From Pocillopora verrucosa (Eukaryota; Cnidaria; Anthozoa; Scleractinia; Pocilloporidae): a stretch of DNA of 64,000 nt. The position numbers and the translations under genes are program-made. Shown piece after piece: positions 1 through 11,590 of the stretch (position 1 is the stretch's first letter; each line of letters opens with the position of its first letter). The notes under the pieces are model-generated. The model worked only from the letters and a program-made list of their open reading frames with translations. It did no database searches and had not been told where the DNA came from. The stretch lies in contig NC_089318.1 of NCBI RefSeq assembly GCF_036669915.1, forward strand, positions 24,458,725 through 24,522,724, written 5' to 3'.

Positions 1-720
1 GGTGAAATGTTATGTTGGTGTCTCTGTCCCTCCCCCCCCCCCCACGTCTCTGCGAAAGGTATATCCAGACAACCTGCATGGAAAAACTGACAACAGCTAT
101 CGCACCAAATTTTTAAAAAAATCTTTTAAACAAGACTGGTGAGCAGCACTCAACGAACAGTAGTTGTAAAATTTCTTTATTCTCCCACGCTTTTCGTCTA
201 ACTGTCGTAGACTTCTTCGGGAAGTTTTACAATTTAACACTAAACACCTGTATTAATAGGCCATAATTAGCGGTTATAGGAGGGCCAATGACCATAAACA
301 ATACCAATAGGAACAGGTGAAGTTGCGAAAAATTTGAACATTTTTTGGGGTAAGGAGGGAGAATTCATTTGGGGACCACGGATTTGGTTTTCTCTTTTTC
401 GTCACGCACGCCTCGCAGCAAGTTACAAAACGTAAATATAATTCTTCTTGGTGCCTTTCTGGATGTCACCGATGCCTTTTCTGATGCCTCCATTGTTTAT
501 TACAGTAGTAAAAGACATATGTGCCATCAACACTTGAAAAAAAAATTGCTTAAAATTTTATTTAGCCAAGTATACTGTTAACATTTCGGCTTTACAACAC
601 TATTGTTTTCTGCAACTACAACTGATATGTCTCTAAATGAATGATTAAATTTGTTTCCCCGCTGACCACTCGTATTTCGGTCTTTTTTTCTTTCCCTGCT
701 AGTCGCCCGTGATGTAGTAA
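1..720. other. non-coding stretch with no recognised gene
   Basis: Low-complexity C run near 33-43 and AT-rich sequence. No open frame here looks like a conserved protein. Homology to the duplicated block begins only near 721, so a duplication or rearrangement breakpoint lies at this right edge. Confidence 0.5.
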
Positions 721-2882
721 CTCCCAAGAAACTGCGTGGCGTGACACAATTCTTGCGTGACTACGACCGTTACTCCGGTTGTGGGTGCTGTGTTGTGCGT
801 GACAACGAAAAAATATAAGCAGGCGATAACAAACGAACGCTTTCTTATTAGCTTTGAATAAATAATTTTCATCTTGATAACCTCTTACTTAGAAAGGCAC
901 CCAAAGTAAAGGTTAAATTTGATGTTTTTGGCAGGAAATCGAAAACAAACAATTACACAATGCAAACCTGATCGCTTCCCCAGCAGCGAAACCCATAACC
1001 TCAAGAACAGTGCCTCAGAGGCTCTATCTCTAAGCTTTTAGGAGACTCACGTAACTTGGTTAAGAAACTACGGTTCATGTGTGAAACATTCTTCAGACTG
1101 CCAGGACTTTCTTACAGATCTCACGTTTTAGACTTCAGTAATGTAAATGAAAACAGGAGCAAATGATAAAAACATTTAGATGAACTGCCTAATCGGTTAA
1201 ATCATACAGAACAAAAATTTCACCTCATTTTTTTTTCCCTTTGCTTTCTTGTATGTTCGTCTTTCCTCTGTTTTGTTTTGTTTTTTCTGGGGGGGGGGGG
1301 GCAAAGCCACGTAAACTTTCATGTTTGAACAGGAGCTCAAGAGCTCGTGGTTTGAAGCATGATGTAAGGATAGATGCAAGTTAAACGATTGATTAAATTG
1401 AACCATTAAGTAATGGAAATCAATGTACTTAGCGAGTTCTTCTGTCAAGTTCTGAAAGAAAAAAGCGAAACAAAACAAAACAAATCCGTGAGCCTATAGC
1501 CAACGTTCGACCACCATTTATTATGATTTTTTTTGTTTAAAACTCCCAAAAACCTTCAAGACTAGATTTTAAAGCACTGGGAAGCAGAAACGTACGACAT
1601 CTAAGAAATCCCAGCCACAACTGTGACGTCACAGATGAAGCAGCTCTGTGCTAAAACGGGTTTCAGCATTTTCGCTTTCATTCGTGTAACTTCCTGATTG
1701 AATCTAGTACAGTTTAGCCGTGTATTGAGTTATATCAAAGGGACGGATATCGAAATATTAATTCTTGCTACATTTCAAACAGTCCTGCAGGCCTGGCTGT
1801 CAGCTGTTATTACAGTCTCTGAAGAACTTGAGCGATTGAAGGCGTGTGGAAGGACAACTTTCACTTGCATCATGAATCTTTCATCAAATGAATCCCATTT
1901 AGATGATTGCCTCCCACCAGTTTCTCACATAATTGCGTTAATTCCAATAAACATTTTGTCAAGTGTCGTGGGAACCATCGGAAACTCTCTGGTGATCGCT
2001 AGATCACAAGAGTTTACAGATTATTCCCAACTTCTGGTTGGCGAGTATGGCTGCGGCCGATTTGATGGTCACTGCTTTGGGTCAGCCGCTGCTTATAGCT
2101 TTCTGGGGGCTTCATGTAAATCGCGAATGTAACGAGCCGGTGTCCGAAACATTTCGTGTTGTTGGGAACATGTCGTGCTCAGCTTCGGTTCTCCACTTGT
2201 GTTTTATCAGTATCGATCGCTGTCTCCTTATTGTCCGACCAGTTAAGAGCAAAGCGATCCGAACACTGAAGAGGTTCAAGTTAGCGTTACTCATCGCCTG
2301 GATTGTTCCGGTTATCTACGGCGTTTTGTGAATGTCAGTGAGCAAGAAAGCAACTTCTTATTTCACCGTCATTGCCGCAGCCATCTGTTACTTAACCATC
2401 ATTTGCTACTACACATTGATCATTTTTAAAGTTTGGAATCGTGATGGTGTTCACAGTCACGCAAGACAGAGTGCCTCACAATTGGTTGAACGTCGCGTGA
2501 CAGTCACGGTTGCTATTGTTGTCATAGTCTTCACAATTTGTTGGATTCCACTGATGTACCTTCGCAGCGCCTATGCCCAAAGTAATGTTGGAGTGGCATA
2601 CAACTGGGCGAGAACACTAGCTTTGAGTAATTCTGCAATGAATCCGTGGATATATTGTTTACGTATGGAAGCATTCCTACGAATTACAAACGACTTTTGA
2701 AGTGTGGCTTTGGAAACAATAAGCGTGACGGAAGCGCTCAGTGTGAAGTTAATTAAGCGATAACAGTCCAGTAAATCGTTTTAATGTAAATTTCATAATT
2801 GTCAGTTGCCTGATTACAATGTATTAAGGAAATATCGACAGAGATTGTTAGCGAAGGCACCGACCCGATGTACATCAGATTA
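721..2882. repeat. segmental duplication copy 1a (GPCR leader and gene), paired with about 25515-28290
   Basis: The sequence runs collinear with 25515-28290 at high identity. It covers the region upstream of the GRHPR gene (without its exon 1), the GPCR leader, the GPCR body and the 3' flank. Relative to the other copy it lacks about 600 bases after the GPCR stop (27634-28233). At about 2883 it switches abruptly into SIDT-derived sequence, which marks a rearrangement breakpoint. Confidence 0.85.
1872..2756 (+). pseudogene. rhodopsin-like GPCR pseudogene (broken copy of 26673-27566)
   Basis: A near-identical copy of the intact receptor at 26673-27566. Reading from the equivalent ATG, it carries a net 8-base deletion at about 2001-2008 just after the first membrane segment. 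An in-frame TGA at 2329-2331 replaces the CGA codon of the intact copy, and one base is missing near 2675 before the last conserved segment. These lesions remove any full seven-helix product. The intact pieces still show the class A hallmarks DRC, CWIP and NPWIY. High identity outside the lesions implies a recent duplication. It is a host gene copy, not a mobile element. Confidence 0.9.
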
Positions 2883-3590
2883 ATATCATTAAATACCAGT
2901 CTGCAAAGACAAACTGGAATGAACTCACCATAAACACCCAACCGACAATTAACGTGATTTAAGAACATAGCTGAGAAAAATTCAGAGCTGGTTATCTTAG
3001 TTTTATCTGCTTGATTCCAGCAACAGAAGGTGCATTCTCTAAAAAATTGGCCATGCAAACAAAGATATCACAATACGAACAAGACCACACCCTAAAATAA
3101 AATTAAAAAGGGCTTAGTACATGTGTAATCAAATGACCTTTTCAAAGTTAATGTCACAGTCTTTCTTGCATCAATTGGCGTGTCACCTGAGGCGTTCTTG
3201 ATTGCGATTCCAATAAACCAACTTGAAGTGGAGGCGGTCAAAGGTGGAATGGAGAACTTGGACAAAGTGATCTGTCCCTTTTTGGCGAACAACAGACGAA
3301 GTGACTCTTCCTTATAGTCCACGTTGTCAATGTTGTCTTTGACATCCCTACAGTCACGTGATACTTTTAAGTAAGCTGGGACGTCATCACAATCAGAAAT
3401 ACAGTTACGTCAAGTTGTGTCCCTGAAATGTCTTCTGCTAGGGTGAACTGATAAACAGCTGGATAAGTATCCTTTGCACTTAGTTCAACTTTTACTGGAT
3501 CATCCAATTGAATACCTCCTTATTGTTGCATTTCCACCTTGAAACTGACGCCGGTTGTGCCTTACCCCTGGTTGGACAGAAAGGACACCT
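2883..3590 (-). pseudogene. SIDT-like gene fragment (copy of part of 15300-16050)
   Basis: On the minus strand this matches the N-terminal part of the large SIDT exon. The stretch from 3322 to 3092 keeps recognisable ectodomain sequence (KKGQITLSKFSIPPLTAS, SWFIGIAIKNASGDTP). The stretch from about 3050 to 2885 is a degraded first membrane-helix region, with an internal deletion relative to 15306-15490. The signal-peptide exon and everything after the first helices are absent, so it cannot encode a channel. It abuts the GPCR pseudogene on one side and duplicated intergenic DNA on the other, so both edges are rearrangement breakpoints. Confidence 0.85.
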
Positions 3591-5040
3591 CAGTTCTCTC
3601 TGACCTTATATACCGAAGACAAACACTGGATACGACAACATAATGTATTTGAGGCAATGTCGCAGAAGCTCGTCACTCATCGAACAAAGCTTTTTATAAC
3701 AACATCAATCTTGCCCATGCACTGTTATGAATTGTGAATTACAAACATTTCGTTTGTTAACCTGAATTGCATTTACTGAGACGCACATGAATATAACAAA
3801 AACTGCTGTGAAGTATTTAGTTCTTTCCTCAAAAACCGATATGGGTCTCGGCAGAGACAGAAACAACAAACTAGGGAAGGGTTTTTTCATGCGCAGAATT
3901 TTTTAGATTGATATTTTTGGCGGTTTTTCTTTCCTTCTGGTTGAAGTTTCCAGCGTGATGTGTCCTTTCATTTCGCAAGCAATGCAAAGGCATTTGCGGA
4001 TCACATCTCAGTTTACGAAGTAAATCATTAAAAACAAGTCACATGGACTCTGCCTTTGAGTTCAGTGAAGGGCAATTGTCCAACATCTATCCCTTCCACT
4101 TGTATACATTAGTATATACTGAAACAATAGATAGTGTCGAAGGCGCGCTCCGATTGGCAAATCAAACTTCGAATATCCTTTTCTATTCAACTCCAAGCAA
4201 CTCGCGTGTGTTTTGCGCCCGAAAATATTGTAATAGTTGCAGGAATAAAGGAGTTGACATCATATTTTTTTCTATATCATCTCACTATGCCAAAACAACA
4301 TCTCAACTCCGTGTCGGTGGCTGGCGGTGGATATTTACCCCGCCGCTTCGCGGCTCAGTATTATCAACCACTAGACACTTCAGCTGAGCAGTTATTAACT
4401 ATCGACTTTGAACTCGGTTCGTTCTCCTAAAAGATAACTAGCATTTAGATTGAATAAAACATATCTCTCAGGATGAAGAAAATTGATCGCTGAAGGAGGA
4501 AATAGGCATAAAGCGTATGGGAACTTTATTTATATCATAGAACGTGATTTTTCAGTCCACACCATGCTGATTTATTCGCCGTCCTACTGGTATTCAAATG
4601 TCCTCTAAAAAGAAGTTAACAAAGTTACAGACCGAGATTAAATCTCTACCTTTAAGGTGCTAATTTAATGAACACAGTGTCACTGAATACCGCTATTATC
4701 TGAATAAAACTAACAAATGACATAATTACAGATAAATAAATATTCCTGATTTATTAGTCAGGCGTGAGAGACTGGCATGCCCTGTATTCATGACAAGTGT
4801 ATTCAAAGCGAAGCGAAAGGAGTCAAGAATAAGTGCAGGAAACTGGCCTCGGGGAGTCAGTTCGGTTGTTAATCCACGATGGCGACAAAACTACGTTAAA
4901 CGAAGTATAAGTCGCACTCATCCACCCATTGAATACTACATCGACTTTGGCAGTTCAGTGGATAGTTATTTTCCAACAACCATTCCTTTACTAGTGTACA
5001 CTTACGACTACGAACTCCGTCCCTCCTTCCTGAAAGCTCT
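3590..5040. repeat. duplicated intergenic block, paired with about 20390-22132
   Basis: Collinear with 20390-22132 at high identity, apart from the 21078-21366 insertion found only in the other copy. It contains a small repeat ending near 4300-4440 (CCCCGCCGCTTCGCGG) shared by both copies. I see no credible gene in it. It lies immediately 3' of the GRHPR-like copy. Confidence 0.8.
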
Positions 5041-5574
5041 CTAATTAAACCTAAAGGGCAACTTCTCTCCATTCAAGCCAGCTTTAAGATTCATTAAAAC
5101 CACCTCCATCATTTTCATTCTTGTGTAGACAGTTGCTGATCCCATATGCGGCGTAATGATAACATTAGGTAGTTTTAATAACGGATGGTCTCTAGGCAGG
5201 GGCTCGGGATCTGTGACGTCCATCGCAGCAGCTCTTATTACTCCGCTCTGCAGCGCTTTGCTCAGGTCAGTTTGATTGACGATTCCTCCACGTGCGATGT
5301 TAACAAGTGTCGCTGTTGATTTCATCAGAGCTAACTCCCTTTCTGTTATCAGGTTTGCTGTTTCTTTAGTAAGAGGAGTGCATAGCACTACAAAGTCTGA
5401 CTGACAGAGCAGCTCGTCTAGAGTGTTGCAGTATTGAGCACCTGTAAAGAGGTGGTAAACAGAAGTTCGAGAAGTGTTTGATGGAAAATCAGCTGGACAC
5501 GGTTTGTCAACCTAAAGTTGCATAGACTGGTAGAATGCATTCCAGTGGTTTACTTGGTTCAAGGGCCTCAATGG

Positions 5575-5663
5575 ACAGACATCGTACCGCGCATGGAAAG
5601 CTCCGGTTTTAGAGCGCCGAACTGCTGTGGGGGGTTCAATCCCCACACCGGACCAGCACTTAA

Positions 5664-5699
<36 letters not shown>

Positions 5700-5955
5700 C
5701 TATGGCATCCGCAAATAATTAGAAATTCTAGTCTTCTGGATTAAGGACGATAAACTGTAGGCCCGTCTTCTGCATCTTCTCTGAACTGGTTAGCAGGGAA
5801 CGTTAAAGAGCCCTCACACTCCTCGCAAGGGGAAGGGAATGTAGCTCCCGGTGTTGTGATCTAGCCTTGTCAGTTTTTTTACAGGCCCTCATCTAAACCA
5901 GCTTTAAAAGTAAACAGGGCCAGCCTGTATAAAAATCGCAAATAAATAACTAACA
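5575..5955. repeat. tRNA-headed SINE-like repeat, also at 22655-23025
   Basis: A degraded tRNA-like head (T arm GTGGGGGGTTCAATCCCCAC at about 5628-5647, then CACCGGACC) is followed by a body with GGACCAGCACTTAAGGTCT. It is present in both duplicated copies, so it predates the duplication. The class is inferred from the tRNA-like T arm and from the layout. Confidence 0.55.
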
Positions 5956-6819
5956 AGATAAATAAAGACAAGTTCCTGCAGTTGTCGCTTCTTCTTTGGC
6001 TTAGTTGCTGTTATCAGTTTAAAATGACAAGTCACCCTGTTCATCTTTTACACAAATAAGTCTTCCCCCCCTAACAAATACTTCAGAACAAGTAATTTAA
6101 GACGTCACTCCTCTTAAGGGAGCTGCAGCGACGCTACTTCATAAACATTTTATTGTAATCTTATCAAATTTCTTCTCCTCGATTTCACGTCTGTTTCTGT
6201 TGTGGTACACAATTCTCATGTCAAATCCATTAGCTCGTTTAGCCACAGCACTTCCAATCCCGCCCATACCAACAATTCCGATGGTTGATCCGGTCACCCT
6301 CCTGCCGAGTAATAACCATGCAAGTAAGAGATCTATGACAAGAGTAAGATAAGATACACCAAAAAGTTAGTTGTTTTTCATCAATTATGACGACTATTCG
6401 ACAACCAAAATTAATGGTGACGAGTCCTCGGCAACCACCCCCGTGGCCTTCGATGCCAGTTCCCGTTTTATAGGCAACAAAATGGTGTCGAAGAGAAACG
6501 TGATGCTAACAGATACATGGAGTCTCCGTTTCTAGTCTGGAATTAGGTGCAGTTGTTGACTGTGTTTTTTTCAGAGCGAGTATATAACCCAAAATAAAGA
6601 AAATATTAACAATAAATGTATAACATGAATGAAAGTGATCTTCGCAGTGATGTGCACTACTTAGGCAGTAGTGAAAATAAGGCCTGCATATCACTGCGAG
6701 GATCGCTTTCATTCATGTCTTTATCCGCAGTTCAAATATATGACTTTCATATATTCTTAACCGTACATTCATCACTTCACGGGTTTATTTAGAACCACCA
6801 TCATGACCAGCTCCCAGTT

Positions 6820-6891
6820 GGCTTGTTAGCTCAGTTGGTAGAGCGCTGCACCGGTATCGCAGAGGTCATGGGTTCAAATCCCGTACAGGCC
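6820..6891 (+). repeat. tRNA-like SINE head, first copy
   Basis: It folds as a tRNA: acceptor GGCTTGT/ACAGGCC, D stem GCTC/GAGC, T arm ATGGG-TTCAAAT-CCCGT. A box (TAGCTCAGTTGGTAGAGC) and B box (GGTTCAAATCC) promoter elements are visible. The anticodon loop reads CCGGTAT (GGT at 34-36), but base 33 is C instead of T and the bottom anticodon pair is mismatched. It lies in a repeated unit, so it is judged a SINE head and not a working tRNA gene. Confidence 0.75.
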
Positions 6892-7067
6892 TGAATTTTT
6901 TTCAGGCCTTGTTTTCACTACTGCCTAAGTAGTGCACATCACTGCGAGGATCAATTTCATTCATGTCTTTATCCGCAGTTCAAATATATGACTTTCATAT
7001 ATTCTTAACCGTACATTCATCACTTCACGGGTTTATTTAGAACCACCATCATGACCAGCTCCCAGTT

Positions 7068-7139
7068 GGCTTGTTAGCTCAGTTGGTAGAGCGCTGCACT
7101 GGTATCGCAGAGGTCATGGGTTCAAATCCCGTACAGGCC
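7068..7139 (+). repeat. tRNA-like SINE head, second copy
   Basis: Identical in layout to 6820-6891, but the anticodon loop reads CTGGTAT, giving a normal T33 and a GGT (threonine-type) anticodon. The A and B boxes are intact, so RNA polymerase III transcription is plausible. The repeat context and third copy at 44678 argue for a SINE head. Confidence 0.7.
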
Positions 7140-7243
7140 TGAATTTTTTTCAGGCCTTATTTTCACTACTGCTTAAGTAGTGCACATCACTGCGAAGATC
7201 ACTTTCATTCATGTCTTTATCCGCAGTTCAAATATATGACCGC

Positions 7244-8385
7244 CAATAAATGTATAATTTGGACTTGTTTCGCGTTTCTTTTTTGAAAAGCATAATTTAA
7301 GAAAAAGTAGCTTGATTTTCAAAACCGAGAAAGCAAAGCATAATTTGGAAAAAATCCGAGCAATGCTAGGAGTATAATAAGCTACTTTAACTGTTACTAG
7401 TACAACCTATAAAAGCCAATCCCCCTCCCCCTCCCCCCCCCCCCCCGCCCTCATCAACCCCAGAGACCTCTCGATATTTTAATCAAATCGAATCGCTCGC
7501 ATCTAGGGTTCCCTTAGTTTCTTCCGCTCGAGAAAAAGCTTTGGTTTAGAATATAAATATGGAGACGAAATTAAGGGGAACGCTTGAGCTTAGCTTGCAG
7601 TGCAGGCGCCTTATTAAAGCAAGTTAACGTTACAAGCTCACGATCATTTATTCGACCGGCAACGTTTGATTTTGAGTTAGAGTGGACGGTGGGAGGGAGA
7701 GGACGAAGAAAAGCCGCGAAGACGGCGTTTTTTCAATTGCCCCACCCCCCTCCCCCCCGTTCCCTTTGACCATCGCTCACCCCACTGGTACATTGTCTTT
7801 CTCTCCCCAGCCTTCTGCCGCCGTAAAAATTGAAGATCGCAGCTATAATTTTCAACAACAAAATACTGAGGAGTCGCTCGTCAAAACTACGCCAGCTCTG
7901 CAGGCTTGCTTGCGTTTTTCAAATTTTGATTGGGAGTAAACGAAATTTTTCTTTTTCATCACAGCTGTATTATTTATAGAAGTGTAAGACAAAACATACG
8001 TATAACAAGTACATATTAAGTCACTATTCATTCAACCATGTACATTTAATTTAATTTTATTGTTTTTGAGGGAATTCAGTAAGTTAGATTAATCAAATTT
8101 TTCATAGTATTCAGATTTATCCATAGGTATTTCTTTTTGCCATCCAAGTATGTTTTTTGTGAATTTAGAGGGCCTGCTCGTTCGATTCCGCTAACTGTCA
8201 CGCAAATCACGCAGCTCAAGTGTAACCGTACCCTTCCCCCAAGGAGAAACAGCTACACGTACTTAGCAATCACGAAACCTCCTGACTGATCAGAGGCTTA
8301 CATGAGCTTACAATAATATACCAGTTTGAAAAAAAACCCTGAAAATCAGTTATTGATCGTTCCCTTTATCAAAATTAAAACTGAC
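7244..8385. other. intron 1 of the GRHPR pseudogene
   Basis: Collinear with about 23925-25061 of the intact gene. It contains C-rich low complexity near 7422-7447 and 7741-7765. No separate gene is seen. Confidence 0.6.
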
Positions 8386-8522
8386 CTGTTTAGTTTCGGG
8401 ACTTTTAGAAATTTTGTCTCCTTCCACTATATTTCTCGCGGAAGCCATTAACAGAGCGAATGCCATGTCTACCGTACAATCTGACAAAACTCCAGGAGTG
8501 TTTCCCACAGCAATTCCACGTT

Positions 8523-8755
8523 CAGAGCTCAAGAGCTCGTGGTTTGAAGCATGATGCAAGGATAGATGCAAGTTAAACGATTGATTAAATTGAACCATTA
8601 AGTAATGGAAATCAATTTACTTAGCGAGTTCTTCTGTCAAGTTCTGAAAAGAAAAAAGCGAAACAAAACAAAACAAATCCGTGAGCCTGTAGCCAACATT
8701 CGACCACCATTTATTATGATTTTTTTGTTTAAAACTCCCAAAAACCTTCAAGACT
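8523..8755. repeat. third copy of the GPCR leader segment
   Basis: The sequence from CTCAAGAGCTCGTGG through CAAGACTAGTT matches about 1331-1566 and 26131-26372. Here it is fused directly to the broken exon 1 of the GRHPR pseudogene. This is best explained by a deletion of about 930 bases that removed the shared intergenic region. Confidence 0.85.
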
Positions 8756-10378
8756 AGTTGGCGATTTTTGTTTATATTGTGCCCTAAGGTGCATAAATTA
8801 AATTCAGTTTTCATGGACCAAAGAGTTTGATCACGTGTAAATAAACTTTCAAGGTTTCCAAGAAAAAAAAGTCGACTCTTAGCGGTAATTTTAATTAATT
8901 AGATTAATTTTAATTTAATTAACAAAAGAAAAAACCGTTAGCCGTTTATATTTATTTAATATTTTGTTTTTAATTACCTTCATGTGAGCCAATGCTCAGA
9001 TGTCATCTTGTCAAGTAAACAAGATGGTGTCAGTTATAGAAATGTATGACCGTCAGCACACATCCATTGGGGCGGACAAACGGGGAGGGCGATGAATGAT
9101 AAGCTACGAAACAAGTGTGGAAGAAGTATCCAGGGTGCTCAAATTCACACATTAAGGTTGCTTTTTTCCCCCCTGCGATAATAGAAAACATTTTGAACAA
9201 ATAACCCCATATGACCAGGTATACAATGCAGACCTTACTTCCAAATCATATCTTCGTTAAAACATTCAGGTTCTCGCAGAAAAGGCTCTACGTGGGAGGA
9301 GTGGTTGTGTAACAAAAGAGTTTGTTAGGTAGTATTCTGTCATTCATATACCATTATTATACCCGTGGTAACTCAAACCCTCGTCAACCGGAAACATCCC
9401 GCTACGTCAGGCTAGTTTTCTTTTCCCCTCAATAAACTTTCTGTGTCGCGACTTCGTGACCTTGACACAGACCCGTTGAAACGTCAACCACTATACACAG
9501 GACATCTCACTTTCTCTGACGCCTGCCTTGTAAAATAAGACTGCATGTTTTCTTTAATTGTATTGATCATTGCAGTTTATCGTGCGAATCAGTTCACTTT
9601 AAAGTTCGGCTTTGCGTTCATTTCGGGTTGACTTGAAAGTCCTCTTCCATTGAAAGAATTGTAACATTTCTTATCATATATTATCATCACTTAAGCTTAA
9701 ATATCGCCATAATTTACTGATTCATTAATTATCACTAGTTGCGCGTCATAAATTAATTACCAACTATAACTACTTAAACACTGCAACTGCCATTTCCTAC
9801 TGGTGGGTGGTTCGATTAATCAATGGTAAACACCTGTGGCTTTTCAGCGCTGTTGTCGATTTCCTAAAAAAGATTTCTATTTACAGTTTCTTTGTTGTGG
9901 GCATGAATTCAAGGGAGCTAACGGACACCTATGGTTAATTGACACAAGAGATTTTTTTTTCCACCTAGCTGTTGAAATGCGTCGACAGGGTTATGATCTG
10001 ACAAAATCAGTTACATTTAAGCATGATTAATTATGCTTATGGCCTGACGAACATTCTCATAAAAAGGACATTTTCGGAGGCATACCACTCGCATAAGGCA
10101 TTGGTCGTTGTGAAGTCATCCATCTTTTCTTAAAAACAAAACAGTCGTTATTTAACTCCATTTTTTGAGGGAGTGAATGGTTTTATTTGTCGATGAAACT
10201 GAATTAAATTTACGCTCACTAGAAGATAATGTAAAAAAAAAATTACCGCTAAGAGTCGACTTTTTTTTTTCTTGGAAACCTTGAAAGTTTATTTACACGT
10301 GATCAGCTTCTTTGGTCCATGAAAACTGAATTTAATTTATGCACTTTAGGGCACAATATAAACAAAAATCGCCAATTA
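8756..10378. mobile_element. element or rearranged block bounded by long inverted repeats
   Basis: About 140 bases at 8756-8900 (GGCGATTTTTGTTTATATTG onward) reappear inverted at 10243-10378 with few differences. The 1.3 kb interior is AT-rich and encodes nothing I recognise. It could be a non-autonomous DNA transposon with long terminal inverted repeats or a palindromic rearrangement scar; no clear target duplication is visible. The left end abuts the GPCR leader fragment and the right end abuts an SIDT first-exon relic. Confidence 0.6.
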
Positions 10379-10439
10379 GAAAAAGGTGAAGTCGAGTGTC
10401 TTCAACGGAAATTTCAGGTTGTTCCTTTCTGCCATTCTT

Positions 10440-10582
10440 CAGCTTTCATCCCACATTTCCCATTTGGTGCTCACGCTAAGCTGTATGTAGACTGCACCTT
10501 CGAACGAATAAAATCAAATAACCAAAAGAGTCACACAAACCGACTGATTTATTTAAAAGCCAAAAGAAAGGAGTCGTCCTAA
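10440..10582 (+). pseudogene. SIDT first-exon relic, plus strand
   Basis: Translates to AHAKLYVDCTFERIKSNNQK followed by TNRLIYLKAKRKESS. This parallels QAKLSAECTFAEIKSEKSQN and TTRLMYLRAKRNEWS in the first exon of the intact gene at 19405-19075, with the middle missing. It is on the opposite strand to the intact gene and has no signal peptide or following exon. Only a fragment of the extracellular domain remains. Confidence 0.7.
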
Positions 10583-10639
10583 CTAAGGTGAATCAGGATT
10601 TTCTTTCATTTCCATGAAAACTCAACAACGGTCATATTT

Positions 10640-10984
10640 TTTGTGTTCACCCCATAAAACTTTTGAGTTTTCCGATAATATTAATTTCACAAGCTTTCTC
10701 CACCCTCGTTTCATTTTTTGAGTCATTTCTTCCTCGCCGGGAGTAACCGAGGAAGGAAGCTGACCCCTGAACCTCAGTGTTAGAATTGCCATGTTCTGAA
10801 GGGCAGTCGTACGGAGTTTTACTTGTTCTAAGGTGCAGTTTGCAGGCGGCTTAGCTTGAATAGCAATTGAGGAAACTGAGATGTGTGTTTTAGAATATGT
10901 CTGAGCACTGAAAAATTTCCTCGATTTCCAGGAAGGAAGGATTTTGACACTCATCACGTAGGAAGCAATTTTCAGTATTGGCAT
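10640..10984 (-). pseudogene. SIDT first-exon relic, minus strand
   Basis: On the minus strand a hydrophobic start leads to IAIQAKPPANCTLEQVKLRT and then RFRGQLPSS, parallel to IPAQAKLSAECTFAEIKSEK and KFTGELPSS of the intact first exon. It diverges after that and ends at a stop near 10622. It could be the first exon of a more diverged SIDT paralogue whose later exons were lost, or a decayed copy of 19405-19075. It lies tail to tail with the plus-strand relic at 10440-10582. Confidence 0.6.
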
Positions 10985-11139
10985 TGTCTCTTCTGTAACT
11001 TAATTTGAAGTCAATTTATGAAAAATAGCTAAAGAACTGTAAATATCTATTCCGGAAACTTCTCAGAAACACAGATTTATTCGTGTACTCATGAAAATTA
11101 GCTCGGTGTACCGATTGATCACGAATGACACCTACTGAC

Positions 11140-11590
11140 AGGGTCTAAATGGGGTTATTACTTTTACGGTTACCGGTCCGTAAACGGTAAAATGGCAAAA
11201 AAATATTTGCCATTTTACGGCTAACGGTTTTTTTCTTTTGTTAAAGTTAACAGAAACGTTAAAAATATTAAATTTCAATCATTTGAAAAGTCTATGATTA
11301 ATTTTCATATTTCGAAATCACATTTACTCGTTTGCTTTAAGCCCCAGATTCAAGCAACAAGGGTAGTTCCAGATCGAACTGCTGTTGGGTTGACTTAGAG
11401 TATCTTTCTGTTTCCTCCACTGGCCACAAGACAAGACAAACAACAGGCTAAGATGGGAAAAATTTATTTAGTTCATTTTTTTTCTCGACGAACGATTAAA
11501 ATTTGTCAACTTTCTACGCCTAATGGCTAAGTTTTTGTGCCCTTTTACGGTTAACGATTGACCTCAGCGACTAACGATTGATACCCTCTG
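11140..11590. repeat. inverted-repeat element with TTTTACGG(T/C)TAACGG motifs
   Basis: Repeated ACGGTTA/TAACGGT motifs at 11170-11235 are arranged as a short palindrome (CCGTAAACGGTAAAATGGCA, then TGCCATTTTACGG). Related motifs recur inverted at about 11545-11585 (CCTTTTACGGTTAACGATTG). This looks like a degraded DNA transposon fragment; the family is not identified. Confidence 0.4.

Larger units (their letters stand above)
6623..7243. mobile_element. TIR-bounded non-autonomous element carrying two tandem tRNA-like units
   Basis: Flanked by a 13-base duplication, CAATAAATGTATA, at 6610-6622 and 7244-7256. The paired locus near 23921 has that sequence once with no insert, so the insertion post-dates the segmental duplication. 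About 64 bases at 6623-6686 are the inverted complement of 7151-7214. Inside are two direct copies of a roughly 245-base unit, each with a tRNA-like domain. No protein is encoded. It could be a SINE dimer with an inverted tail or a MITE that captured a SINE. Confidence 0.8.
5041..8525 (-). pseudogene. GRHPR-like dehydrogenase pseudogene (truncated copy of 22133-25481)
   Basis: Exon 3 (5441-5041) is intact and nearly identical to the functional copy, with the catalytic NIARGG, DPEPLP and PHMGSAT segments. Exon 2 (about 6332-6166) has two extra bases near 6307 and its splice donor GT is changed to AT (TTTG|ATAAG). Exon 1 survives only as its 3' part (about 8525-8386). The first roughly 90 codons, including the start, are gone, because sequence at 8523 jumps straight into the GPCR leader. 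A normal enzyme cannot be made. Two insertions distinguish it from the intact copy: 6623-7243 is present here, 23070-23312 is not. Confidence 0.9.

Noticed and set aside
6820-7139. Two functional tRNA-Thr genes
   Set aside because: The tRNA fold is good, but both lie in a tandemly repeated unit with a SINE tail and a third diverged copy at 44678; the first has C at position 33 and an anticodon-stem mismatch.
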